A stretch of DNA of 64,000 nucleotides from Nematocida ironsii (GCA_001642415.1 LTDK01000174.1:186001-250000); one strand, 5' to 3'. Positions 37,207-46,018 are shown, counted from the stretch's first letter. Notes: a model not told the origin generated them from the letters alone. Numbers and translations: made by a program.

Positions 37207-38037
37207 ATGCCATCTGGGACAGAGACCATGAGCTTAAAAGAAATAATTGCCAGTACAAGCGAGAATAAAAAATGTGTTGACTGCAATATGACCAGACCCC
37301 AATGGGCCTCAATTACTTATGGAGTATTTTTATGTCTAAACTGTGCTGGTGTACACCGATCATACGGAGTAAAAGTGAGCATGGTAAAAAGTCTAAGCAT
37401 GGACATGTGGAATGACTCAGAGAAGAAAACAATGGAGCTGGGCGGTAATAAGCGATTTCTAGAGTATGTGGAAGAGAACCAGCTGGGAAGTCTTTCTAAA
37501 GAAGAATTGTATACTTCAAAGAAAATGGTAAAGTACGCTGCAGAGTTAAAGAAGAGTGTTCAAAAGATATTTCCAGAAGCAGCTGCAAGTAACATGCCAT
37601 CACCAAAGGAAAGAAGAAAGAAGCCACAGGCCACTCCTTCTCCTCCTGTGGTAGATGTACATCCAGCCAAACACACAGCACCCAGCAGTACCGAAAGTAC
37701 TCAGAGCAGTTATATAAATATGTATAACCAAGCATCTTTCAGGGCAATGCCTGCTCTGGAGAACGTACAGTCGGGAATAACAGACATGCTTGGTAAGGCA
37801 GCAGAGTATTTTAGTTATGCAACAACCACACTTTCTGGACACATATCAGAAAAAGTTCTTACACCAGCCTCAAGTATCATTAAAGAGAAAGGAGAACAAC
37901 TCTCTGAATACATTAAAGGCAAAGAAACAAATAGACATACACAGGATAAAGACATAAGTAAAGAAACAAAGAAATCTTCACAAGAAAAACCACCCAAGCC
38001 TGGTCATTCAAAGCCTTCATTTGATAAATGGGATTAG
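37207..38037 (+). CDS. GCS1: ArfGAP (GCS1/ARFGAP1-like)
   Basis: 276 aa. The ArfGAP zinc finger is C23-x2-C26-x16-C43-x2-C46, followed by GVHRSYGVKVSMVKSLSMDMW with the catalytic arginine R51. The C-terminal half has Ser/Thr-rich amphipathic segments (TDMLGKAAEYFSYATTTLSG) reminiscent of the curvature-sensing ALPS region of ARFGAP1. Role: GTP hydrolysis on Arf1 at Golgi COPI vesicles. It starts 24 bp after mtHsp70 on the same strand. Confidence 0.9.
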   Translation: MPSGTETMSLKEIIASTSENKKCVDCNMTRPQWASITYGVFLCLNCAGVHRSYGVKVSMVKSLSMDMWNDSEKKTMELGGNKRFLEYVEENQLGSLSKEELYTSKKMVKYAAELKKSVQKIFPEAAASNMPSPKERRKKPQATPSPPVVDVHPAKHTAPSSTESTQSSYINMYNQASFRAMPALENVQSGITDMLGKAAEYFSYATTTLSGHISEKVLTPASSIIKEKGEQLSEYIKGKETNRHTQDKDISKETKKSSQEKPPKPGHSKPSFDKWD

Positions 38038-38481
38038 ATTGAATAAAGTGATGCATATAACCAATTTTTAATAATTTTCTTAAATTTTACTTTATCCATG
38101 CATTAATTTATTCCTGTGCAAAGATCTATTTTTATTAAAATATTTCTATTTCTATATGTAAAATAGTCTATGATTTAATTAGTATTTATGCTATTCATTA
38201 GATGGGGAGATTCTACATTTGATGATTTCTGTTGTATTAGTATTAATATAGTAAGATTTCATAAATATTGAATAAACAATTCAGTAGAATAATACTGTAA
38301 TTATTAAGTATTCTAGTATTGAGTATTTAAGTGGTTTTTATGGATTTTTAGTGTATTTTAGAAGATCTTTTATTTTTCTTTATAATCTATCTAATTGATT
38401 TAATTCTCATAATTAGAATAATGTGTGATATGTGAGCTGAGCTAAAATTAAAAAAAAAGGGTTTTATGGACATTTTTATAT
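38038..38481. other. 444-bp AT-rich spacer
   Basis: No gene or array seen. An A9 tract followed by a TATA-like stretch (38450-38482) precedes the small ORF and the integrase-derived gene. Confidence 0.5.
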
Positions 38482-38628
38482 ATGGCACGATTACTTCTTC
38501 TGTTCAATAGTTCTGCACTACAGAGAGGATTAATGATCTTTTTGATTCTTTTTACTTTAAGAGTGGTCAGAGAAACGAATGTGTCATTTTACATGGATTT
38601 TTTTTATAAGATAAGAAATAATGGGTAA
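38482..38628 (+). CDS. possible 48-aa hydrophobic protein
   Basis: ATG 38482 to TAA 38626-38628; the protein begins MARLLLLFNSSALQRGL and continues through a hydrophobic run (IFLILFTLRVV) to a basic end. Base composition is richer in G+C than the spacer before it. Its last 8 bases overlap the start of the integrase-derived ORF. No family recognised. It could instead be the degraded 5' part of the same element, or chance. Confidence 0.3.
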   Translation: MARLLLLFNSSALQRGLMIFLILFTLRVVRETNVSFYMDFFYKIRNNG

Positions 38629-39607
38629 TGAAGGTAATACTAGAAAGCAAAAGATAAGCATGCTTCTTACACTGAAGAATATACAGGAGCTAAAGGACTA
38701 TCTTTCTCGGGGATTGTTCCCTGTGTTTAATACTCGATTCCAAAAGCGCGATTTTAAGAAGAAAGCAAAGATGTTCATTACCACAAATAAGGGCATGCTT
38801 ATGCGGGAGGTGAATGGATTATTTCTAATGGCAGTTGCAAACAATGATTTAGAAAGAATCCACAGCATATGCAGGTATGCACATGATGACTCAGAGCACT
38901 GCAAGTCTGAAGACAGCTGGAAAAAGATACGCTCTCACTGGATGGGCTTCAGAAAACAGCACATAATTGACTGGGTGGCAAAATGCCGTGTATGCACAGC
39001 AGCAAATCAGATAAATGAAAATACTATCTTAAAGGATACTAAACCACAGCATAGAATGGCATTTACAAGCTTTTCTATGGAGAGATTACAGATTGACTGT
39101 ATAAACATGAGCAGCCACTCTCTGCATAATAATGGATTCTCTTATATTATCCACTGTATGGACCTTCATACATCATACCACTTTGCATTCCCTCTCCAAA
39201 AAAAAGACAGCCATGAACTTTGTGAGTGCTTAATTTCTTTACTAGGAAAAGAAGGGTGGCCTCACATTATCCAAACAGATTTCGATTCTGTATTTCTCTC
39301 CGATGAGCTGTCCGTATTATTTGCTACTAATAAAGTTATTCATGTATATTCAAATAATGACTGTTCCCCATCCATTAATATAATCAAGAAAACCAGAAGT
39401 GTTTTTAAAAAAAAGCTTGTATCTCGAATGAAGCTGAAAAAATGTCTTTACAACTGGACTTCTGTACTCTCTGATGTTCTCTCTGATTGGAATTCAGAAT
39501 TCTCATCGAGTGTCATGAATAAACCCATTAATATTTTCAGAACACATCCTCCAAATATAGAGAAGTATATGTGTCCGCCTCCTGACGATGATCTACTGTC
39601 TTCTTAA
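38621..39607 (+). CDS. integrase-derived protein, probably catalytically dead (domesticated)
   Basis: 328 aa. An HHCC-like zinc region (H88, H106/H114, then C122-x2-C125 in KCRVCTAANQ) is followed by a retroviral-type integrase core: RLQIDCINMS (first Asp, D159), IIHCMDLHTSYHFAFPLQ and HIIQTDFDSVFLSDEL (second Asp, D220). Where the catalytic Glu should sit, about 35 residues on, the sequence is CSPSINIIKKTRSVFKKKL, with no Glu. No reverse transcriptase, LTR or terminal repeat is visible around it. The uninterrupted frame argues for a host-retained gene rather than fresh debris. Confidence 0.75.
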   Translation: MGNEGNTRKQKISMLLTLKNIQELKDYLSRGLFPVFNTRFQKRDFKKKAKMFITTNKGMLMREVNGLFLMAVANNDLERIHSICRYAHDDSEHCKSEDSWKKIRSHWMGFRKQHIIDWVAKCRVCTAANQINENTILKDTKPQHRMAFTSFSMERLQIDCINMSSHSLHNNGFSYIIHCMDLHTSYHFAFPLQKKDSHELCECLISLLGKEGWPHIIQTDFDSVFLSDELSVLFATNKVIHVYSNNDCSPSINIIKKTRSVFKKKLVSRMKLKKCLYNWTSVLSDVLSDWNSEFSSSVMNKPINIFRTHPPNIEKYMCPPPDDDLLSS

Positions 39608-40182
39608 TATTTATGCTGCAATAAGCTGGTTACTGCTCCTGAGTAATAAATGATAAATCTTTACACTTCCTATTATGAATAAAAATATAAAATATTTCTG
39701 TATTTTCTCATAGAAGCACTCACATGGAATACCTCAAAATACCATATAAAAATATTAAAAAGTACACATTCTCAGCTTATTATGCAATATATCTCCTCTT
39801 ATATAGACTAAATCCTATTGTAATTACTAATTATTCTACTAATTTTGGGTTATACCCCTGAAAATCTCAACTGTATACTTTCACCAGGCACATAACCAGG
39901 AATAGTTTACTATTCTTTATACTACTACAGCACGTATTACACTATAAAATATAATTATTAATTTTACTTATATCTCTATCCTGTCCATCCCTATTTTTAA
40001 AGTATTTTTATATAAATTCTCTCTTCTTTACTCTTCTATTTCTGTTCTCATCTTTTTTATTTTATTTTTTGTGAATATTTATATTAACATTATGATATTT
40101 ATTATAATAGATTATAATAACCCGATATAACCCGAAATATCTAAAATATAAATATTTCTATTTTTCATTTATATTCTTAATA
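39608..40182. other. 575-bp AT-rich spacer
   Basis: No confident gene; a 45-codon ORF (39724-39861) is within chance expectation. A tandem copy of the AACCCGAWAT element lies at 40116-40140, 43 bp before the ERV1 start. Confidence 0.55.
40116..40140 (+). repeat. tandem AACCCGAWAT element
   Basis: Two AACCCGA cores exactly 10 bp apart. A 24-base stretch is identical to 23616-23639. Related copies: 26306-26329, 42938-42959, 53472-53493; single copies at about 3890, 19112 and 40852. Confidence 0.8.
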
Positions 40183-40623
40183 ATGAACATATTCTCACAG
40201 GGAAAGGAGAAACCAGGATTATCACAGAAAGAGAAAGCAGAAGTAGGCAGATCAACTTGGAATTTATTACATGCAATTGCCAGGAGATATCCAAATACTC
40301 CATCAAAAAAAGAACAAAAAGCAGTTTATGATTTATTTGAGTCTCTTCACATTCTGTATCCATGCAAGCCATGTGCTTCTTCTATTTCTGCGTTTAAGAA
40401 TAGTAATTTATTACGTACACAGAGCAGATCTTCTCTTATTTTTTCATTTTGTGAATTTCATAATTGGATTAATATTAAGCTGAATAAACCCAGGATTGAC
40501 TGTGCTACATTCACAGAAGCAGAATTAAATCCAGGAATAACTCAAAATTCGCACAGTAAATTTATTAGTACAATAAAAACAAGAATTATTTCTGTTATAC
40601 ACCAAATAAAAAGTATTTTATAA
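40183..40623 (+). CDS. ERV1: ERV1/ALR sulfhydryl oxidase
   Basis: 146 aa. The family core is present: GRSTWNLLHAIARRYP, YPCKPCA with the redox C61-x2-C64, FCEFHNWINIKLNKPRIDC with C90, H93, N94 and C107 for FAD binding and the structural disulfide. The N-terminal shuttle disulfide region of yeast Erv1 is missing, and a C-terminal tail of about 35 residues follows. Erv1 works in disulfide relay and in Fe-S export from mitochondria. The mitosomal location is inferred. Confidence 0.88.
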   Translation: MNIFSQGKEKPGLSQKEKAEVGRSTWNLLHAIARRYPNTPSKKEQKAVYDLFESLHILYPCKPCASSISAFKNSNLLRTQSRSSLIFSFCEFHNWINIKLNKPRIDCATFTEAELNPGITQNSHSKFISTIKTRIISVIHQIKSIL

Positions 40624-40890
40624 ATGAAGTATTCTTCTGTTATTCATGATTTATTAATAATATTACTATTTATGTGTATATCCTGTGTATATTTATGTCT
40701 AATTATGATCTATAAATTTAAATTTCTAAACTCTTCAGTTATTTTATATTTTAAATTTATTTTCTGAAGGGATTTTAGAAATTTAAGTATAATAAAAATA
40801 TAATTTATAGATGATTTAGGTTTATTAATAAGAATAAATTTATAAAAATCAGATTTCGGGTTATATCTGGATATTACTTGGTATAATGAG

Positions 40891-41892
40891 CTAATCACGC
40901 CATATAACATCAACAGTATCTGTTCTATACCTCTGTGATACATGACAGGAATTATCTGTACATTTATATCCAGCAGAGATCATTTTATATGCTGTATGTG
41001 CTATCATTAGACCATTATCAATGCAGTACCGTTCATCTGCGCTGTATCCAGTACCTCCTCTTTGCTCTGCCATATCACTTGCCATTTTTTGCAGTCTTTT
41101 ATTACATCCAACACCTCCTACAACTAATATTTCATTAGATTCTGCGCATGCCATTGCTCTCTCAGACACTTCAACTAGCATGGCAAATGCTGTCTCCTGC
41201 ACTGAATAACATATATTTGCTTTTAATTCATCCGTTAATTCTTTCCCCTGTAAGTATTTCTGTACGTAAGAAAGTAACCCAGAAAATGAAACATCCATTC
41301 CCTTTATGATGTACGGTAGTTTTATGTACTCAGTCCCTTTCTTTGCGAGTTGTTCAATATTATACCCAGGAGAGGGATAATTTGAAATATTCAAAGTACG
41401 TGCAAGTCTATCTAAACAGTTTCCTATTGCTATATCCAGGGTTTCTCCATATACTTTATATTTTCTGTTGTGGTATACTATAATTTGTGTATTCCCACCA
41501 CTGACGTATAAAATAGTTGGATTATTTGACTGTGTAATAAATCTGCCCATTTCTATATGAGCAACACAGTGATTAACAGGCACCACAGGAATATTATACA
41601 TCACAGATAATACTTTAGCAAAAACAGCAACTGCCTGTAGGCAAGGTCCAATCCCTGGTCCTGCAGTGTATGCGATATATTCAATATCTGCTACTTTAAT
41701 ATTTGCTTTTTCAACCGCTCGTTTAAACACTCCCATAATATTCGTCTGGTGGTGCATTGCAGCTTCTGTTATTTTAAACCCTTCTCCCTGTGGTGGTACG
41801 TAAGTATCCCTTTCATTTGCTAAAATGCACTGACCATTAACAATCCCCACACCAAGCTTATTTGCACTGCCTTCTAATCCAACAATAAGCAT
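40891..41892 (-). CDS. KAE1: KAE1/OSGEP, KEOPS tRNA t6A synthesis enzyme
   Basis: 333 aa ASKHA-fold ATPase forming N6-threonylcarbamoyladenosine at position 37 of ANN-decoding tRNAs. Metal-binding H108 and H112 (NHCVAHIE), VSGGNTQIIVY, and EILVVGGVGCNKRLQ are diagnostic; GxEGSANKLGVGIV starts the fold. The cytosolic KAE1 form is indicated by the absence of a presequence. A single TTTCGGGTTAT element lies just beyond the stop codon (40852-40863). Confidence 0.95.
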   Translation of the reverse strand: MLIVGLEGSANKLGVGIVNGQCILANERDTYVPPQGEGFKITEAAMHHQTNIMGVFKRAVEKANIKVADIEYIAYTAGPGIGPCLQAVAVFAKVLSVMYNIPVVPVNHCVAHIEMGRFITQSNNPTILYVSGGNTQIIVYHNRKYKVYGETLDIAIGNCLDRLARTLNISNYPSPGYNIEQLAKKGTEYIKLPYIIKGMDVSFSGLLSYVQKYLQGKELTDELKANICYSVQETAFAMLVEVSERAMACAESNEILVVGGVGCNKRLQKMASDMAEQRGGTGYSADERYCIDNGLMIAHTAYKMISAGYKCTDNSCHVSQRYRTDTVDVIWRD

Positions 41893-41952
41893 AAAATCTT
41901 TCTTAATTTCTCATATTCATTTATTTCAGATTATTTAACACCAACGTACTAT

Positions 41953-42741
41953 TTATAGAGCAAGAGCACCTGCCATGCATCCCATAAGAACAAGAGGAGA
42001 GACTGCACTGTTTTTTCTGTCAGTTCCTGTTCTTTCTGTTCTATCACCAGAGCCTCCTGAGGATCCAGCTGGTCCGTTCATATCCACACCAGAGAGACAG
42101 TCATCAATGTTAACAAATGAATAACCTGCTGCACTTCCCATATCAACCACATCAGGAACTATTCCCAGTTCAGACTCTCTTTGATCATGCTGCAGTACAA
42201 TGTACGAGGAAGACTGTGGTCTTACAGACTTTAACTTCAATTTCCATCTGTTAATCATATCTTCTGAATCATCATCTGTTCCGTACATGTCATAATTGTA
42301 ATTAATCAGAACCAAGTCTAAATCATCAATCACTTCAAGAACTGTCTGGTTAGTTACATCTGGCTGATTAATAGCAATGTATTTAGTCTTCTGTCCTGCT
42401 AATTCATCAAGTACGTTCAACTCCCCCACAATTGCTTCTTTTATTTCTTCACTATCCATTTCACTGAAGTCATATATTGGGTTAGTTCTGAGGCCAACTG
42501 TATGCCCATCATCTACAGCCTGCCTGATTATATCTGCCACACCAGAGTGATCAATATTAACAGTAGAGAACATAAATGTTGCTGTAATAGATTCATCAGA
42601 TAAAGTCTGCAGAAGTTCCGGGCTGCTTTGTACAGGCCCATCACTGAATACTAATGCAATCTGTCCTGGTTTAGCACACTGACTTGGTGCTCTTAAACAA
42701 TTCACCACTCCCATCATCATAGTAAATAATGAAATCTTCAT
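41953..42741 (-). CDS. polysaccharide (chitin) deacetylase-like, GPI-anchored pseudoenzyme
   Basis: 262 aa. Signal peptide (about 1-16), NodB-like domain, a Ser/Gly-rich stretch (GPAGSSGGSGDRTERTG) and a C-terminal hydrophobic tail without a charged end, the pattern of a GPI signal. The catalytic motifs are eroded: TFDDGP reads VFSDGP (S33 in place of the base Asp), the HxxxH metal pair reads RTNPIYDF, and the RxPY motif reads NQPD. Similar inactive-looking deacetylase-like wall proteins occur in microsporidia. Likely placed at the plasma membrane and spore wall interface. Confidence 0.8.
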   Translation of the reverse strand: MKISLFTMMMGVVNCLRAPSQCAKPGQIALVFSDGPVQSSPELLQTLSDESITATFMFSTVNIDHSGVADIIRQAVDDGHTVGLRTNPIYDFSEMDSEEIKEAIVGELNVLDELAGQKTKYIAINQPDVTNQTVLEVIDDLDLVLINYNYDMYGTDDDSEDMINRWKLKLKSVRPQSSSYIVLQHDQRESELGIVPDVVDMGSAAGYSFVNIDDCLSGVDMNGPAGSSGGSGDRTERTGTDRKNSAVSPLVLMGCMAGALAL

Positions 42742-43159
42742 GTTCTCAAAATATTCTGATCATCTATTAATACCAATGCATTATTCCCACATAAGAGATA
42801 TTAAGGTAATTTACACATAGACCAATTCTATTTTTACACTTTCTCAATTAAGCACTCAATTAATGAATTATACATTAAATTCAAATTAAATGAAAATAAA
42901 TTAAAATCAGAAATAATTAAAATTATAAAATTATAAAGCGGGTTAATTCGGGTTATAATATTTATATATAAAATCAATCGTACATACAGTCAGATAGACA
43001 ATAAGTCATTCAGTGAGTCAATCAGCTGCATAGTCAGCCACTTAGACACTTGCATATTCATGCATTCACTCAATCATTCACTGACTTCATCAAATATTTG
43101 CTTATTCACATAATCACTTATTTGTTTATTCAGTCACACATTTATTCACACTTATTTGT
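42742..43159. repeat. spacer with degenerate TCAN/ATTCA repeats
   Basis: 42938-42959 holds an inverted tandem GGGTTAA/GGGTTAT element. From about 42985 to 43170 the sequence is rich in ATTCA, GTCA and TTCAC units, including two copies of CACTTATTTGTTTATTCA at about 43108 and 43149. No gene is seen. Confidence 0.65.
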
Positions 43160-43417
43160 TTATTCAGGGAGGTCCATTGAGAATGGTCTATCACAGTCAT
43201 TAATTCCCACTTTTCTTTCCTTTCTAAATGTGTATCCATCTTGTTTTCTGAATATACCACGTGGTCCATTCTCATCTAGAAGAAGTCCTTCATATGCATA
43301 AATCTTCTTTTCTATAGAATGTAATTCCATCTCTAATTTCTTCTTTTTACTTATGTATACTTCTAATTTCCTGTGCAAGTCATCTGTTGTCTGCGATGAG
43401 AGACTTTCCAAAGACAT
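43160..43417 (-). CDS. EAF6: EAF6, NuA4 histone acetyltransferase subunit
   Basis: 85 aa. A leading coiled coil (LHRKLEVYISKKKKLEMELHS) flows into IEKKIYAYEGLLLDENGPRG and FRKQDGYTFRKERKV...DRPFS, matching the Eaf6/MEAF6 pattern of LExQIYAxEGxYLE, G-N-I-x-x-G-x-D, and a final D-R-x-F-S. Eaf6 is an accessory subunit of NuA4 and related acetyltransferases. Its start codon lies 12 bp from the divergent NAA10 start, with the TCAAATTTTTTT spacer. Confidence 0.82.
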   Translation of the reverse strand: MSLESLSSQTTDDLHRKLEVYISKKKKLEMELHSIEKKIYAYEGLLLDENGPRGIFRKQDGYTFRKERKVGINDCDRPFSMDLPE

Positions 43418-43429
43418 TCAAATTTTTTT
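43418..43429. promoter_or_regulatory. 12-bp bidirectional start region (AAATTT tract)
   Basis: The whole space between the divergent EAF6 and NAA10 start codons is TCAAATTTTTTT. Comparable spaces: 19989-20001 and 35227-35241 (both contain AAAAAATTTACG) and 59873-59878 (six T). Confidence 0.5.
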
Positions 43430-43936
43430 ATGAGAGTCCGTCATATGACTGTTAAAGACGTATATTACGTCAAAGAATGCAACAGAAGAAACCTTCCAGA
43501 GAACTATCATATTCTATTTTTGTTGTATATGCTTGTTATGTACACAGATTCATGCTTTGTAGCAGAGAACAAGAAAGGTGAAATTATAGGATACTCCATA
43601 GGGAAATTAAAGGATTCTTTAGAAAAAGACGAAACCACAAAAACAGAAGATATTTCTGGGTATATTTTATCATTAGCTGTGGACAAGTCGTACAGAGGAG
43701 TAGGTCTGGGCAAGATTTTATTCAGTTTATCATTATACAGTCTAATAAACAGATTAAAAAAGCAAACAAGCGTATTTAAAGTGTACTTGAATGTAAGAGA
43801 AACAAACACGGCAGCAATTTCAATGTATGAAAGAGTATTCCAATTTTCAAAGGAAAGTGAAGAGAAGAATTATTATGCAGATGGAGAGAGTTCTTTTCTA
43901 ATGAGCAGAGTTTTTAACATAAATGAGAGTGAGTGA
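43430..43936 (+). CDS. NAA10: NAA10/ARD1, N-terminal acetyltransferase A catalytic subunit
   Basis: 168 aa GNAT enzyme. CNRRNLPENYHILFLLYML matches the NAA10 alpha1-alpha2 region (LCLPENYQMKYY), the acetyl-CoA loop RGVGLGKIL fits R/Q-x-x-G-x-G/A, and KNYYADGESSFLMSR matches KYYADGEDAYAMKR. It acetylates Ser/Ala/Gly/Thr N termini after Met removal. The auxiliary subunit NAA15 is not seen here. Its final 14 bp overlap the RAD10 start in another frame. Confidence 0.93.
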   Translation: MRVRHMTVKDVYYVKECNRRNLPENYHILFLLYMLVMYTDSCFVAENKKGEIIGYSIGKLKDSLEKDETTKTEDISGYILSLAVDKSYRGVGLGKILFSLSLYSLINRLKKQTSVFKVYLNVRETNTAAISMYERVFQFSKESEEKNYYADGESSFLMSRVFNINESE

Positions 43937-44564
43937 ACTACAAAAAGGAAACATTCTTATAACTCACATAAAGAGAGTATCAATTGAGTATAAATATACA
44001 GTATTTGATTATGAACCAGGAGAGTATTTCGGTGTACTTCACATTACACTACATCTACACATTAACTCACCACAGTATATATTCAACAGGATAGAGCGGA
44101 TTAAAGATACAAAAAGTACAAGAGTACCAATTATTCTACTACTGATTAATCAAGATATAACCACACTTTCTACATCATCAGTATTTACTAAATTACAGAT
44201 TGACTGTATGTCATTAAATATACGCATAATACCAGCATATACTCCTGTAGAGTGTGCTAAGTATATAGAGAATATGCATTTGTATAAGAATGAATTAGTA
44301 CATTTAAGGAATTATCAGAGAACATTAAATCAAGCAAAGAGAGAATTATCAGATAAGTTATCAACAGATGAAAGTATCCGTAAATTATTATTTATACGCT
44401 CTATTCCTAAAATAACAAAATCTGATGGGATAATTCTTCTGAGTACTCGTACGATTTCTGGTGTATTAAATGATTCTATTATGTATAAATTATCTCATGA
44501 GAAGGGTATTGGTAAATTAAAGGAATCTTCAGTGAGAGATTTCTTTATGCAGAAATTCAACTAG
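43923..44564 (+). CDS. RAD10: RAD10/ERCC1, structure-specific nuclease subunit
   Basis: 213 aa non-catalytic partner of XPF/RAD1. The central domain reads GNILITHIKRVSIEY, DYEPGEYFGVLHITLHLH, PQYIFNRIERIK and IRIIPAYTPVECAKYIENM, tracking ERCC1 (NxVLKxIRNVPWEF, CxLFLSLRYHxLxPxYIxxRL, WSPEEAGRYLE). The C-terminal (HhH)2 part is degenerate but recognisable (IRSIPKITKSDGIILLST, HEKGIGKLKESSVRDFF). Used in nucleotide excision repair and recombination. Confidence 0.85.
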   Translation: MRVSELQKGNILITHIKRVSIEYKYTVFDYEPGEYFGVLHITLHLHINSPQYIFNRIERIKDTKSTRVPIILLLINQDITTLSTSSVFTKLQIDCMSLNIRIIPAYTPVECAKYIENMHLYKNELVHLRNYQRTLNQAKRELSDKLSTDESIRKLLFIRSIPKITKSDGIILLSTRTISGVLNDSIMYKLSHEKGIGKLKESSVRDFFMQKFN

Positions 44565-44582
44565 TCACTCTTTTTTATTTTG

Positions 44583-45020
44583 ATGGATTGTGAGGGAAGG
44601 GGTCTTGAGCCAGAACCAAAAATACCAAGAGCATCTGTAGAGAAGATAATTTCAGAGACTATAAAGCCTCCTATGATGTGCAGCAAAGAGGTCAAGCAAG
44701 TTCTTTTAAACAGCTGTGCTGAGTTTGTACACATAATTGCAACAGAAGCCAATGATGTATGCGAGAAAGAGCAGAAAAAGACACTTACGCATGAGCACGT
44801 ATACAAAGCATTAAAGCATTTAGGGTTTGAGGAGTACATTGAAGAGTGCAATGAGTCGTATAAGGATCATATAGAACAAGCCAAATTAAGACCATCAAAA
44901 CAGAACAAGTTAAAGGAATCAGGACTAACTCAAGCAGAGCTAGAAAGAGAGCAAGAAGAGTTATTTAGGAAAGCAAAAGTACTTGCACAGGATGAGGAGC
45001 GATATCAGAAAGAACAGTAA
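44583..45020 (+). CDS. DR1: NC2-beta (DR1), TBP-binding repressor
   Basis: 145 aa. The histone fold (IPRASVEKIISETI, NSCAEFVHIIATEANDVCE, LTHEHVYKALKHLGFEEYI) is nearly identical in pattern to DR1. A C-terminal QAELEREQEELFRKAK stretch matches the family's ELLRQQQELFAKAR. With NC2-alpha it clamps TBP on promoters. NC2-alpha is not present in the window. I use the ATG at 44583; the base triplet before it is TTG. Confidence 0.95.
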   Translation: MDCEGRGLEPEPKIPRASVEKIISETIKPPMMCSKEVKQVLLNSCAEFVHIIATEANDVCEKEQKKTLTHEHVYKALKHLGFEEYIEECNESYKDHIEQAKLRPSKQNKLKESGLTQAELEREQEELFRKAKVLAQDEERYQKEQ

Positions 45021-45050
45021 TAAATTCCATTTATATTTAATTTTTTACTT

Positions 45051-45058
45051 CCCCTGCA
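45051..45058 (+). promoter_or_regulatory. CCCCTGCA motif at the RPS20 start
   Basis: CCCCTGCA directly abuts the uS10 ATG, comparable with ACCCTGTC at RPS7. Confidence 0.45.
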
Positions 45059-45421
45059 ATGCATTCAGAAAAAGACTATGAAAAAGAAGTAGAGCAAAAT
45101 AATGAGCAGGAAGTGCAAACACTACGAGTAACCATGATCAGCAGGAACAAGAGTGAGATAGAGCGTGTTGCATATGCTATATACCAAATGGCAAAAGCAG
45201 ACAATCCATCAAACAAAGGACCAGTATCTTCCAAGAACAACAAGTTACAGGTGACTGTTAGAAAAGCACCCGGTGGTAATGGTACTAACACATACGACAA
45301 GTTCGCTATGACAATTAGAAAGAAGTACATTGACATAACCGTACCATATGAGTCATTCAAGGCAATTACTTCAACTGTGCTAAGCCCAGAAGTATTTATT
45401 CAAGTGGTTATAAAGGCATAA
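45059..45421 (+). CDS. RPS20: 40S ribosomal protein uS10
   Basis: 120 aa. LRVTMISRNKSEIERVAYAI, KGPVSSKNNKLQVTVRKAPGG and the DKFAMTIRKKYIDI core match eukaryotic uS10/RPS20 in order. A 20-residue acidic N-terminal extension is ordinary for the family. It follows NC2-beta by 38 bp on the same strand. Confidence 0.95.
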   Translation: MHSEKDYEKEVEQNNEQEVQTLRVTMISRNKSEIERVAYAIYQMAKADNPSNKGPVSSKNNKLQVTVRKAPGGNGTNTYDKFAMTIRKKYIDITVPYESFKAITSTVLSPEVFIQVVIKA

Positions 45422-46018
45422 AATAAATAACACGTTTAATTCTTCTTATAACTTATGAGTGATTGTGTATAAATATTTAAAGAGAGTCCATAATTTATTA
45501 CACATTGTATTATAATAACACACAATATAAAATATACTAATGTATGTGTAATAAGTCATGGTCTGTTATAGAATATATAGTTATATGTGTAATAAGTAAT
45601 AGCATATGTGTAATAAGTCATGGTCTGTTATAGAATATACTAATGTATGTGTAATAATTAATAGCATATGTGTAATAAGTCATGGTCTGTTATAGAATAT
45701 ACTAATGTATGTGTAATAAGTCATGGCTAATCATAGAATATATAGCTATATGTGTAATAAGTCATGGTCTGTTATACTAATAAGATATATAACACAATAT
45801 AGAATAAATTATAGACAGTTATAGAATATACTAATATGTGTAATAAATTATAGCTATATGTGTAATAAGTTATGTTATATGTTATACACTGTGTAATAAG
45901 TTATATACTATATAATATACATTGTGTAATAAGTTATATAATATATAATATACATTGTGTAATAAGTTATATAATATATACTACTATGTGTAATAAATGT
46001 ATGTAAAATATTCTTTTT
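45422..46018 (+). repeat. tandem/dispersed TGTGTAATAAGT array upstream of BolA
   Basis: At least ten copies of GTGTAATAAGT on the plus strand. Three adjacent units carry GTGTAATAAGTCATGGTCTG at 45546, 45608 and 45670, an exact 62-bp period; further degraded units run to the BolA leader. No gene seen. Confidence 0.85.

Noticed and set aside
38520..38531. ACAGAGA-GGATTA string resembling the U6 snRNA core, followed by a T8 tract at 38598
   Set aside because: The AGC triad and the rest of U6 are missing and the string lies inside an open reading frame; no splicing-dependent gene is seen in the window.
39724..39861. 45-codon ORF between the integrase-like gene and ERV1
   Set aside because: Length is within chance for AT-rich DNA, no gene-like composition and no family.
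45546..45790. 62-bp periodic array as a CRISPR
   Set aside because: The units lack constant repeats with unique spacers; the whole unit is repeated, and the genome is eukaryotic.
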